DNA of 29,558 nucleotides from NCBI GenBank assembly GCA_963661535.1, contig CAVLCC010000025.1, positions 1 through 29,558 on the forward strand. Direction: 5' to 3'. Position numbers and translations under genes: made by a program. The DNA is from CAVLCC01 sp963661535 (lineage in GTDB: Bacteria; Actinomycetota; Coriobacteriia; Coriobacteriales; CADBOM01). Below, piece after piece: positions 14,772-22,718 of this stretch. Under the pieces are notes generated by a model, which was not told the origin of the DNA, did not search any database, and worked only from the letters and a program-made list of their open reading frames with translations. The first letter of the stretch is position 1; each line of letters starts with the position of its first letter.

Positions 14772-15631
14772 TGCCAAACTCATATATAAAAAGTCCGCTC
14801 AACTACATGGGTGGAAAGCATAAACTGCTCCCCATTATTGTTCCAATTATTCAGAGCAAAAGCATTGATACTTTTTATGATGTTTTTGCAGGCGGTTTTA
14901 ACGTAGGCATAAACATTAACTGCAATAAAGTTGTTTGCAATGATCAAATCGGCTTTTTAATTGAAATGTACGAAATGCTGTCAAAAAAAACATTTGAAGA
15001 GATTAGTAGGCAGATAGAATTTCTTATTGATGAGTTTAAGTTATCAAAGACTAATGCAGACGGCTACAGCTCGCTTAGAGACAGATATAACTCTACAGGT
15101 GACCTTGTGGATCTTTTTGTTCTAACTTGCTACTCATTTAATCATCAAATTAGATTCAATAACAGTCATAAATTTAATACACCTTTTGGAAAAAATCGAA
15201 GTTCTTACAATCAAAATATTGAGAAAAATTTGTCTAATTTCATGACAGCTCTGCATAGCAAAACTATATCTTATTCAACTCTTGATTTCAGAGATTTAGA
15301 TTATTCTTCTTGTACCAGTTCAGATTTTGTTTATTTTGATCCGCCGTATTTGATTAGCACCGGAACATATAACGATGGAAACCGTGGATTTAAGGACTGG
15401 TCTAAAACTGAGGAAGTTGCACTATTCGATATCTTAGATGAACTAAATTCAAGGCATGTGCCCTTTGCATTATCAAATGTGATGTATAACAAGGGACTGT
15501 CTAACAGCTTGCTAATTGATTGGGCAAAGTCTTATAACGTGCACTTTATAGATAACACATTTACAAACTGCAGTTACCACTACAAGGATAGAAGCACAAA
15601 AACCGTGGAAGTGCTGGTGACAAACTACTAA
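14771..15631 (+). CDS. DNA adenine-N6 methyltransferase, Dam/DpnM-like D12 class (second)
   Basis: The ATG at 14771 shares one base with the preceding stop codon (TGATG), giving 286 residues; an upstream TTG at 14765 is less likely. Motif X is SPLNYMGGKHKLLPIIVPI, motif I D37-V-F-A-G-G, and motif IV D190-P-P-Y in DFVYFDPPYLISTGTYND. NTPFGKNR and the C-terminal TVEVLVTNY are typical of Dam and DpnII-type enzymes. It differs clearly from the first methyltransferase, so the pair is not a recent duplication. Two adenine methyltransferases of one operon are expected where the recognition site is asymmetric and each strand needs its own enzyme. Confidence 0.88.
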   Translation: MPNSYIKSPLNYMGGKHKLLPIIVPIIQSKSIDTFYDVFAGGFNVGININCNKVVCNDQIGFLIEMYEMLSKKTFEEISRQIEFLIDEFKLSKTNADGYSSLRDRYNSTGDLVDLFVLTCYSFNHQIRFNNSHKFNTPFGKNRSSYNQNIEKNLSNFMTALHSKTISYSTLDFRDLDYSSCTSSDFVYFDPPYLISTGTYNDGNRGFKDWSKTEEVALFDILDELNSRHVPFALSNVMYNKGLSNSLLIDWAKSYNVHFIDNTFTNCSYHYKDRSTKTVEVLVTNY

Positions 15632-16632
15632 TGAAAAAGTCTATTGCACTACAACAGTATGAACAGGGCATCCCTTTTAAAGAAGTTTATCCAGACTACG
15701 ATATAGAAAGTCTTCCATCTTGGATCCAACCACACATAGAAGAAGCTAGGTTATTTGGCAACTCTCAACAAATGATAGTTTTGCCTGATGGAACAAAGTA
15801 TCAATTGAATAATCAGCTGAACGATTTATCTGGCGGAGACTGGCTTAACTTTACTAATTCCGTGTTTTCTACATGGTACCCCACAACGGGCAAAAACAGC
15901 TTTGCACACGACATTCGCAAAGAGCATCCTACCCCAAAACCTCCACAACTTATGAAGGAGATTATCGAGTTTTTTACAAAAGAAAACGAGTGGGTGCTTG
16001 ACTATTTTATGGGTGTAGGAGGTACACTTCTTGGTGCTGCACTTTGCAATCGCAATGCCGTTGGTATTGAGCTCAATCAGCATTATATTGATGTTTACAA
16101 AAAAGCCGCCAAAAAACTTAATCTTGCAGAAATGCCAACTATCTGCGGCAACTCGCTAGAAGTTCTAGAAGATAACAAACAGTTTGGCTTAAAGACTGGT
16201 GATGAGCTATTTTCATTAGTTTTGATAGATCCACCTTATATGAACATGATGTCTAAAGAAAAAACCGGCGGAGATATTTCAAAATATGGAAAAACATCGA
16301 CTCCTTTTACTTCTCTTGAATGTGATTTGGGCAACATGAGTTATTGCGATTGGCTTTCTTCTTTAAAACAAAGCGTTGAGTTAAGCATGCGATATTTAAA
16401 GGTTAAGGGCTACTACGCAATTTTTATTAAAGATCTGCAGCCATCAAAAAAACAGGTTAATCTTTTGCATGCCGACATTGTAAATAAACTAAACGAGATA
16501 CCTAACCTTTATTACAAAGGTTTAAAAATTTGGGAGGATAAATCTGCAAAATTATTTCCCTATGGATATCCCTTAAGTTTTGTTGCAAACCAAACGCATC
16601 AGTATATTCTCTTCTTTCGGAAAGAAAAGTAG
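15631..16632 (+). CDS. N6/N4 DNA methyltransferase with motif order X-I-IV (third)
   Basis: A 333-residue enzyme whose ATG overlaps the preceding stop codon by one base (TAATG). It has EHPTPKPPQLMKEII (motif X, about 98-112), D124-YFMGVGGTLLGA (motif I), GIEL (about 145-148) and D200-P-P-Y (motif IV). The HPTPKP and FMGVGGT wording is that of the N4/N6 beta class, but in that class DPPY normally comes before HPTPKP; here it comes after. The N-terminal 90 residues have no motif recognised and may hold target recognition. It may methylate a third base, act on single strands as DpnA does in DpnII systems, or be an independent enzyme. Confidence 0.85.
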   Translation: MKKSIALQQYEQGIPFKEVYPDYDIESLPSWIQPHIEEARLFGNSQQMIVLPDGTKYQLNNQLNDLSGGDWLNFTNSVFSTWYPTTGKNSFAHDIRKEHPTPKPPQLMKEIIEFFTKENEWVLDYFMGVGGTLLGAALCNRNAVGIELNQHYIDVYKKAAKKLNLAEMPTICGNSLEVLEDNKQFGLKTGDELFSLVLIDPPYMNMMSKEKTGGDISKYGKTSTPFTSLECDLGNMSYCDWLSSLKQSVELSMRYLKVKGYYAIFIKDLQPSKKQVNLLHADIVNKLNEIPNLYYKGLKIWEDKSAKLFPYGYPLSFVANQTHQYILFFRKEK

Positions 16633-16720
16633 TGTATTTTGTTTAGTTGTGCTTTCGGTTGTTTCTTTCATTTCTTTGTTCTGTATAAGGCGTGCATAGA
16701 TGCATCCTGCTCCATATTTG

Positions 16721-16775
16721 TTGCAAAATTTCTTGGTCTCGCCTATAATATTTAACATGTTATAACATTGTTCTA
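16721..16775 (+). promoter_or_regulatory. promoter and probable operator of the toxin-antitoxin pair
   Basis: TTGCAA (16721-16726) and TATAAT (16744-16749) are spaced by exactly 17 nt. Directly downstream AACATGTT (16754-16761) is a perfect palindrome and is followed by a degenerate copy, AACATTGTT (16764-16772). A site over the transcription start is where autorepressing antitoxins usually bind. Confidence 0.7.
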
Positions 16776-16785
16776 AGGGGTGCTT

Positions 16786-17091
16786 ATGTCTACTGCCTTA
16801 AAAGAAAAAACTAGTTTTAGAAAAATAGGTAACAGTTTAGGAATTATTGTGCCTGCAAATATTCGTGAACTTGGAGATTTTAGTTCTGGTGACGAAGTGT
16901 ATCTAGAATGTCCGAGACCTGGAGTCATTACCATCAGTAGCATTATTGATGGGAAGAAGGACAAAGTAAAGTCTTGGAACGAGCTTCAAGCATTTATTGC
17001 GACCCACAAAATTAATGACAGCGAATGGCCTAAAGACAAAAGTTTTAAAGATATATTAAACGAGGCACGTGATGAGAGGTGTGGTCTGTGA
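16786..17091 (+). CDS. AbrB/MazE-type antitoxin (VapB-like)
   Basis: A 101-residue protein. The N-terminal swapped-hairpin DNA-binding domain is at about 7-45: TSFRKIGNSLGIIVPANIRE followed by SSGDEVYLECPRPGVITI. The C-terminal 50 residues are charged and would wrap the toxin. The ATG at 16786 has AAGGGG 5 nt upstream; a GTG at 16780 is also open but overlaps this site. The stop codon overlaps the toxin start (GTGA), a usual arrangement for translational coupling in toxin-antitoxin operons. Confidence 0.85.
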   Translation: MSTALKEKTSFRKIGNSLGIIVPANIRELGDFSSGDEVYLECPRPGVITISSIIDGKKDKVKSWNELQAFIATHKINDSEWPKDKSFKDILNEARDERCGL

Positions 17092-17507
17092 AGCTTTTTC
17101 TAGACACAAATATACTTGTCTACTCTGTGTTTCAAAATTCTCCAAAATATAAAGAAGCAAGCAAGTTCATTATGCATTGTTTATCAGAAAATGTTACGTG
17201 TTATTTTTTGTCATCGTCTTTAAAGGATGTTTATTATATTTTGTGCAGGCATTATCTATCTGAACCAGATGCAAGACAGTGCATAAAATTGCTTTGCGAG
17301 ACTCTTGATATGGTCGAACTAAATTCAATGATTATAGACAAAGCTTTTGATTGCAATGAGCCGGATTTTGAAGATGCTCTCATTAGGTCTGCCGCAGAAG
17401 TCTTGCAGGTAAATGCGATGGTTTCTTATGATAAAAATGCATTTGAAAATTCTTTTGTTCCAAGATTTACAGCGAAAGAAATTCTAAAAGAACTAGAAAA
17501 AAGCTGA
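17088..17507 (+). CDS. PIN-domain toxin (VapC-like ribonuclease)
   Basis: A 139-residue PIN domain protein. The conserved acidic residues are D6 in MKLFLDTNILVYSVF, D93/E95/D96 in EPDFEDALI, and D115 in SYDKNAF; D46 may also contribute. PIN toxins are Mg2+-dependent RNases that cut tRNA or rRNA. The GTG at 17088 has GAGAGG 8 nt upstream and gives the normal family start; a GTG at 17079 would add three residues. It is the last gene of the island. A hairpin without T-run, AGGTGC (17533-17538)/GCACCT (17546-17551), follows 26 nt later. Confidence 0.87.
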   Translation: MKLFLDTNILVYSVFQNSPKYKEASKFIMHCLSENVTCYFLSSSLKDVYYILCRHYLSEPDARQCIKLLCETLDMVELNSMIIDKAFDCNEPDFEDALIRSAAEVLQVNAMVSYDKNAFENSFVPRFTAKEILKELEKS

Positions 17508-17676
17508 AACCAAATAATTGCTGGAGTTGGGTAGGTGCGCGATAAGCACCTCATAATGCCCGCCGAAAAAATGATGTTATTACGCTTGCAAAGCAACAAA
17601 AACTATATGCTATTACATGCAAAAAACGAAACATGAAACAACTTAAAACCACACTAAAAATTTTTAGGAGCCACAC

Positions 17677-18498
17677 ATGCCCGTTTTGGCACAGGTAATT
17701 TTGCTCACATGCATAACAGGGATAGGTAGCGGTGTGCTTGGTGCGGGAATTGCAACATTTATTAATGTTGAGTCTAACCGCGTTGCAAGCATTATGCTCA
17801 GCTTTGCCGCAGGGCTAATGCTGGCCATTATATTTTTTGACTTTGTTCCGGAGGCAACAGAACTTGGAGAGGGCGCGGGGCACCTAACGCTGGTTATGCT
17901 TTGCATTGCCCTTGGAGCTGCATTTATTGGAATTTTGGTTCATGTTATTGATAAAAAAGCCGGTAAACACATGCATTGCTGCTCCTGCGTTGAAGATAGG
18001 GAGTCTTGTGCAACTAAATCTGAACATACTGAGCACAAATCTCCGGAGTCTCTTAAAGTTGCGGGTCTTGTGCTAGCAGCCGCTATCGCTATGCACAATA
18101 TTCCAGCAGGCATGAGCATTGGAGCTTCTTTTGCAGCCTCAAGCGGTGCCTTGATGGGAGACGGAATTACAATTGCTATCCTCATGGGTCTGCATAGTAT
18201 TCCTGAGTCGATGTCGTTGGGCGTGCCATTTTTGCACGCTGGTTATACAAGAGCTAAGACTGTTGGAATTGCTGCCATTGTTGGTGCAACAACTGTAGCA
18301 GGTTCCATAGTTGGATTTATAGTTGGAGGAATTGGACTGTTTTGGCTCGGGATGAGTCTTGCCTTTGCAAGCGGAGCTATGCTCTACGTTTTGTTTGGAG
18401 AAATACTTCCCGAAGCATTTTCGTTATTTGATTCTAAAAAGCCCGCTGTTGCCGTGATAGTGGGCATTCTATGCGGGCTTTTATTGGTTCATCTATAA
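17677..18498 (+). CDS. ZIP-family metal transporter
   Basis: A 273-residue membrane protein with about eight hydrophobic segments, of the ZupT-like ZIP family that brings zinc, manganese or iron into the cell. The metal-binding motifs are AMHNIPAGMSIG (about 144-155) and GLHSIPESMSLG (about 170-181), in the fourth and fifth segments. Between the third and fourth segments is a Cys/His-rich loop (HMHCCSCVEDRESC and HTEHK), a likely cytosolic metal sensor. AGGAG precedes the ATG at 17677. The last 20 codons contain the arms of a strong terminator. Specificity cannot be told from sequence; the DtxR/MntR-type regulator at 1935 is a possible controller but no link is visible. Confidence 0.93.
   Translation: MPVLAQVILLTCITGIGSGVLGAGIATFINVESNRVASIMLSFAAGLMLAIIFFDFVPEATELGEGAGHLTLVMLCIALGAAFIGILVHVIDKKAGKHMHCCSCVEDRESCATKSEHTEHKSPESLKVAGLVLAAAIAMHNIPAGMSIGASFAASSGALMGDGITIAILMGLHSIPESMSLGVPFLHAGYTRAKTVGIAAIVGATTVAGSIVGFIVGGIGLFWLGMSLAFASGAMLYVLFGEILPEAFSLFDSKKPAVAVIVGILCGLLLVHL
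18437..18482. terminator. terminator embedded in the 3' coding end of the ZIP gene
   Basis: AAAAGCCCGC (18437-18446) and GCGGGCTTTT (18473-18482) are a perfect 10-bp inverted repeat with a 26-nt loop. The plus strand ends in TTTTATT and the minus strand in TTTTTAG, so it may work in both directions. It ends 16 nt before the ZIP stop codon. The convergent mrp gene ends 105 nt further on. Confidence 0.6.
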
Positions 18499-18603
18499 TC
18501 GATGCTTGTGAAACTGCTTGAAGCAGCTCAAAACTACGCAGAGTTGCTCAAAAACTCAGAAACACCTCAGATTTACTCAAAACACCTTATAAAAACACCC
18601 AAA

Positions 18604-19458
18604 CTACTCCACAACCAGTTTTTGATAAAAATCATCGAGCCAACATTGCTCAAAGCTTTCTATGTTTCCTGTGTCAACTGCTTTTGTGAGTTTTGGATCC
18701 ATAGGAATGCTAGCTTTATTGCTAATTTTGTATTGATCAGCAACTTCATCTAGGTGGCTAGGTCCAAACAACTCTATATGCTTGCCACAATCTGGACACT
18801 CAATAAAGCTCATATTTTCTACTATGCCTAGAACAGGTATATTCATATTCTTAGCCATGTTAACAGCTTTGCCAACAATCATTCCAACTAGCTCTTGCGG
18901 AGATGTAACAATCACAATGCCGTCAATGGGCAAAGATTGAAATACCGTAAGTGCCACATCTCCTGTTCCTGGAGGCATATCAACAAACATGACGTCAATG
19001 TCTCCCCACACAACTTCTGACCAAAATTGCTTAACCGCGCCTGCAATAACTGGACCTCTCCAAATTACAGGGTCGGTGTCGTTTTGCAATAACAAGTTAA
19101 TAGACATAACCTTTATGCCGCTTTTTGATTGAAGGGGCAACATGTTGTCGTCAACCAGTTTTCCAACATGCTCGTTAATTCCAAATGCACGAGGAATAGA
19201 AGGACCAGTTATATCAGAATCCAGCACAGCGGTTTTAAGACCTGCATGACTAGCTTTAGATGCCAAAAGTGTGGTTACAAGCGACTTGCCAACTCCTCCC
19301 TTTCCACTAACAACCCCTATGACCTTCTTAACACTTGAGCTGCTTTCAAGCGGCGCTTTTGCATTTCTCATCTGTTTTAAGTTAGGAATGTTGTATTTAT
19401 GTTTTGATGAAACGTCTGCTTGAGTTTGCTCTGTGTTATTGTTGCTACTGTCTGTCAT
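18604..19458 (-). CDS. mrp: Iron-sulfur cluster carrier protein Mrp/ApbC
   Basis: A 284-residue P-loop ATPase that carries and transfers Fe-S clusters. The deviant Walker A is GVVSGKGGVGKS (about 48-59), followed by VLDSDITGPSIPRAFG (about 79-94), VIWRGPVIAGAVKQF (about 130-144) and the Walker B-like FVDMPPGTGDVALT (about 158-171). The cluster-binding CxxC is in ECPDCGKHIELFG (about 227-239). The N-terminal DUF59/MIP18 domain of longer Mrp proteins is absent; a 40-residue polar N terminus replaces it. GGAGG precedes the ATG at 19458. No Fe-S assembly genes are adjacent. Confidence 0.93.
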   Translation of the reverse strand: MTDSSNNNTEQTQADVSSKHKYNIPNLKQMRNAKAPLESSSSVKKVIGVVSGKGGVGKSLVTTLLASKASHAGLKTAVLDSDITGPSIPRAFGINEHVGKLVDDNMLPLQSKSGIKVMSINLLLQNDTDPVIWRGPVIAGAVKQFWSEVVWGDIDVMFVDMPPGTGDVALTVFQSLPIDGIVIVTSPQELVGMIVGKAVNMAKNMNIPVLGIVENMSFIECPDCGKHIELFGPSHLDEVADQYKISNKASIPMDPKLTKAVDTGNIESFEQCWLDDFYQKLVVE

Positions 19459-19488
19459 CTATTCCTCCAAATAATTTGTGTGTTGGCG

Positions 19489-19540
19489 TTTCGCGTTGGC
19501 ATTTCTCGCTTGCATTTCGCGTTAGCATTTCTCGCTTGCA
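19489..19540. repeat. two tandem 26-bp repeats upstream of mrp
   Basis: Copies at 19489-19514 and 19515-19540 begin TTTCGCGTT, end CTCGCTTGCA and differ at one base (G versus A at copy position 10). A partial third copy (GTTTCGCGTTGGC-like) precedes them. They lie 30-80 nt before the mrp start codon, in its leader or promoter region. Recent local duplication is the simplest explanation. Confidence 0.85.
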
Positions 19541-19619
19541 TAGCCTCCCTTAGAACATGGTTGCTCTTAATAGATATGCCGCATGTTTGTTTCTTGCACA
19601 TTTTATTTTATTAACCATG

Positions 19620-20942
19620 TTAACCAAAATCAATAGCCAACCAGCAAACATATCTCTCTGTAATTGGCTCAAAAGTGCCTTGGCTCATCTTATCCAGCTC
19701 ACTTTGTGGAAACTTGCGCACAATATGCCATCTGCCCTCACCTAGATTTTCGACCTCATAAGTGCACTGAAAACTATCACCTTGAGAAAATGGCGTGACC
19801 ATAACTGCATCAACATTAGCATCGACCGAAATAGTTGCCACAGAAGCCTTGCCAATACCGCTTGCGTCCACCGCATTAAAAGCAACAATTCCGGCACTGC
19901 TTGAATCTACTTTAAAGCCACTAAGCACACCTCCGATAGAGTCTGCTTGAACACTCTTTGCAAAGATGGAGTTAGCGTTGGCACTTGCAAAAGTCGAGGT
20001 GCCGCCCGTTACATTTGCTGCAGATACCTCGTTAAACTCCGCCTGCTTAGAGTTTAGATTGCTAGATGTTATGCTGTTTGCATTAACCGCATTTGCCTCG
20101 GCTTGAGCTGCACTAACCGAGCTTGCGTTTAGCGAGGATATACTTGCCAAGGAGGCTTCTAGACTATCGAGCGCGGCATTGTTGGCTGCAAGACTAGATA
20201 CATTCGCACCGTTAGCAGCCAAAAATCCAACTCCAGCCTCGTCTAGAGTCGCATAACTAGAAGTTAACGAAGCCATTTGTGCAACATTTGCAACAGCCTT
20301 TTCAAAGACGGAGTTAGACGCTTCTATTCCGTTGGCCTTTACGGCTCCAGCACTAAAGTCATCTGCTTTCATAGCCGCCGCATTTAGATCGAGTGCTGCG
20401 ATTTTGTTAATCTCGGCGTTATCTGAGAGTAGGGAGCCTGCGCTCACTTGTCCCGATGCAGACATCCACTCTGACCTCAAGCCTCCCGAGGCTGCAAGTC
20501 CTCCATCTACCTCAAGGTTTGCCCAAGTGCGAGTTCTCCATGTTTCTGGGTCAATTTCAAACATCAAATTTTGGCCGCTGCCATCTGTCACAGAAAGCTT
20601 GCCCTGCGACCAAAATGCAAAACCTTGCGCCCCTTCTCCAGATATAAGTTGAGTTGAGCGACCCGCGCTAGAGCCGTCTGCGTTGGCTGAACTTTCTGAG
20701 CCAGTGCTAGCACCTGAACCTGATGAGCTAACTGAACCTGCTCCTCCTCCTAATTTTGATGATGAACCAGTGTCTTCTCCATAATTTTCTTGTGCCTGTT
20801 CGGCTTGGTTAGAATCTGGTTGGATTTGGTTTAGATTTTGGTTAGAAGAACAGGCACATACAGATGTTATACCTGCTACTAAGGTCATACACGCAAGACA
20901 AGTTTTGCAAGTTTTGCCCGCGCCGCGATATTTGGTTTTCAT
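19620..20942 (-). CDS. Lipoprotein with alanine-rich five-residue periodic repeats
   Basis: A 440-residue predicted surface lipoprotein. The signal is positively charged, then hydrophobic (LACMTLVAGITS) and ends in the lipobox V28-C-A-C31. After a Ser/Gly-rich linker (about 50-95) and a small globular part with FAFWSQGKLSVTDGSG, residues about 180-340 show a five-residue rhythm: ALDLN, AAAMK, ADDFS, AGAVK, ANGIE, and later ASSVS, ANAVN, ANSIT, AKSVQ, ADSIG. The pattern A-x-x-hydrophobic-x suggests a solenoid or stalk. The C-terminal 70 residues are globular. The ATG at 20942 has GAGGTGA upstream; a GTG at 20951 overlaps that site. Function is unknown; adhesion or cell-wall association is possible. 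Confidence 0.8.
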   Translation of the reverse strand: MKTKYRGAGKTCKTCLACMTLVAGITSVCACSSNQNLNQIQPDSNQAEQAQENYGEDTGSSSKLGGGAGSVSSSGSGASTGSESSANADGSSAGRSTQLISGEGAQGFAFWSQGKLSVTDGSGQNLMFEIDPETWRTRTWANLEVDGGLAASGGLRSEWMSASGQVSAGSLLSDNAEINKIAALDLNAAAMKADDFSAGAVKANGIEASNSVFEKAVANVAQMASLTSSYATLDEAGVGFLAANGANVSSLAANNAALDSLEASLASISSLNASSVSAAQAEANAVNANSITSSNLNSKQAEFNEVSAANVTGGTSTFASANANSIFAKSVQADSIGGVLSGFKVDSSSAGIVAFNAVDASGIGKASVATISVDANVDAVMVTPFSQGDSFQCTYEVENLGEGRWHIVRKFPQSELDKMSQGTFEPITERYVCWLAIDFG

Positions 20943-20950
20943 AAAAATCA

Positions 20951-20970
20951 CCTCTCATTGCAAAGAGAGG
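20951..20970. promoter_or_regulatory. inverted repeat between divergent lipoprotein and kinase genes
   Basis: CCTCTC (20951-20956) and GAGAGG (20965-20970) are inverted around 8 nt, within only 47 nt between the two start codons. The left arm overlaps the lipoprotein Shine-Dalgarno. No promoter pair fits in this gap, so promoters must lie within the coding sequences or the kinase starts further downstream (ATG at 21062). Confidence 0.4.
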
Positions 20971-20989
20971 CTTTGGGGGACTTAAAAGT

Positions 20990-22675
20990 ATGAACGCAAA
21001 TGAAAATAAAATCAATGCAATTGGGAAAATCCTCAAATTTAACACAAAAGGGTCAAAAGACATGAGTGGAAAGGTTAAGATTGTTTCTAAGCTGGGAGAA
21101 GGCTCGTCTGGAGAAGTGTTTTTGGGAAGAGGCACTCTGCGAGAAAACACAGCTTTAGACTTAACTCAGCGCAAGATGCAACACATGCAGCACATGCAAG
21201 CGTTAAACAAAATTGCTAATATGCATTCCTCTGATTCAAGTGAATCTCGCACGCATAACATTGAAGTAGCTGTTAAGATTTTGAGACCTGCCCTCGTTAG
21301 CACACCTATGGAGGAGCGTTTTTCGAGGGAGTCGGTGCTACTTTGCAGTTTGTCGCACCCTGCTATTGTTAAGGGCATCGCAAGCGGGTGTGCGCAATTT
21401 GACCCCGCTTTTGTGGATATTCCTCGAGTGAGCGAATATAGTGTACATAATGAGCACGATGCACAGAGTGCAAGTATAGAGCGTGGCACGCGCGGTCCAC
21501 ATAACACATACAAGAGCCCAAACCAGCTGCATACAGTTAACCCAGTTAGCCCACAAGTGCATCGCAGCAAAACTCTCCTCACCTTGCCTTTCTTGATTAT
21601 GGAAAACATAAAAGGAACTTCGCTTGCAACTTTGATATACAAAGGCAAGCTCTCCATAAAAGATGCAATTCAAATAACAGTTGACATAGCGGGTGCACTT
21701 GAGCACATCCGGTTAGACGGACGAGTTTTAGCGCACAGAGACATCAAGCCAGCAAACATAATGATTTTGCCCGATGGTTCTCCAAAACTTATGGATTTGG
21801 GTGTTGCTCGCACAATGGTTAAAGTTAAAAGCGCACTTGAAACCCAAATAGCGGGGACTCTGCACTACATGGCACCCGAGCAAATAGCAGCTAGTAGTGA
21901 AGCAGATATAAGGTCTGATATATTTTCGCTGGGACTTGTTTTGTTTGAAATGCTAGGCGGAAAACTCGCAAGCGATGAGCGTGAAACGCTAGCTTTGAGA
22001 ATGTCTGGAACTGCTCTTGACTTGGATAGTCTATCGGTTTTTAAATGGCAAGGTCTTAATAAAGGTCGTAGAGGTGAAAATTTGAGCGAGGGGGCAATTT
22101 TTGCACTAAAAAGTATCTTGCTTAAAATGTGTGCATTTGAACCTAGTGAAAGATATCAAACTCCTAGACAAGTTGCATTTGACCTTACGCGTGTTCTTAA
22201 TGGAGCATCTTCGACAAATATGTTGCTGAACCAGTCGGAAAAATTATTGATGGAGCAAGCTCAAAATTTAGCGTCGAAAATGCCTGATGCAAATGTGGAT
22301 GCAAAATGTAGAACACAAGAAAACTGGGTCAATAAATCTTCTAATAACTTGCAATCAAATGAAAGGACATATAAAAATTTATCGTATAACACAGGAGGCA
22401 GTCGTAATATAAATCAAACACAAGCTACAAAACAAAGCACGCATGAAAATTTTAGCCTAACAAAAAATACAAAAACCAAAAGGAAACCCACGTGCATTGT
22501 AGCAGTTATTTTGATAATTATCTTGGCTGTTGCACTGCTCACAGCAACCACTGGGTTACCGCATATTTCTACAATAAATGACTCTGCAACGCCCATATCC
22601 GACCCTCTAGAAAATAATGCGCCACCAAAAGGCACAGATATAGTTATCCCTATTGGGGCAAACAGACTGATTTAG
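20990..22675 (+). CDS. Membrane-anchored Ser/Thr protein kinase with two insertions
   Basis: A 561-residue PknB-like kinase. Glycine loop LGEGSSGEVFLG (35-46), ATP-anchoring lysine VAVKIL (K96), partner E114, catalytic HRDIKPANIM (249-258), DLG (269-271, in place of DFG) and APEQ (295-298) are all present, so it should be active. Two polar insertions are unusual: about 45 residues between the glycine loop strand and the VAVK strand (51-90), and about 55 residues before the hinge strand (140-195). Ser/Asn/Gln-rich juxtamembrane sequence leads to one membrane segment (about 502-522) and a 40-residue outside tail with no PASTA domain. GGGGGA lies 10 nt before the ATG; the ATG at 21062 is an alternative. 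Confidence 0.88.
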   Translation: MNANENKINAIGKILKFNTKGSKDMSGKVKIVSKLGEGSSGEVFLGRGTLRENTALDLTQRKMQHMQHMQALNKIANMHSSDSSESRTHNIEVAVKILRPALVSTPMEERFSRESVLLCSLSHPAIVKGIASGCAQFDPAFVDIPRVSEYSVHNEHDAQSASIERGTRGPHNTYKSPNQLHTVNPVSPQVHRSKTLLTLPFLIMENIKGTSLATLIYKGKLSIKDAIQITVDIAGALEHIRLDGRVLAHRDIKPANIMILPDGSPKLMDLGVARTMVKVKSALETQIAGTLHYMAPEQIAASSEADIRSDIFSLGLVLFEMLGGKLASDERETLALRMSGTALDLDSLSVFKWQGLNKGRRGENLSEGAIFALKSILLKMCAFEPSERYQTPRQVAFDLTRVLNGASSTNMLLNQSEKLLMEQAQNLASKMPDANVDAKCRTQENWVNKSSNNLQSNERTYKNLSYNTGGSRNINQTQATKQSTHENFSLTKNTKTKRKPTCIVAVILIIILAVALLTATTGLPHISTINDSATPISDPLENNAPPKGTDIVIPIGANRLI

Positions 22676-22718
22676 TTAACAATTGTTTTTGGAAACTCGA
22701 TAAAACTGCAACTTGTAA

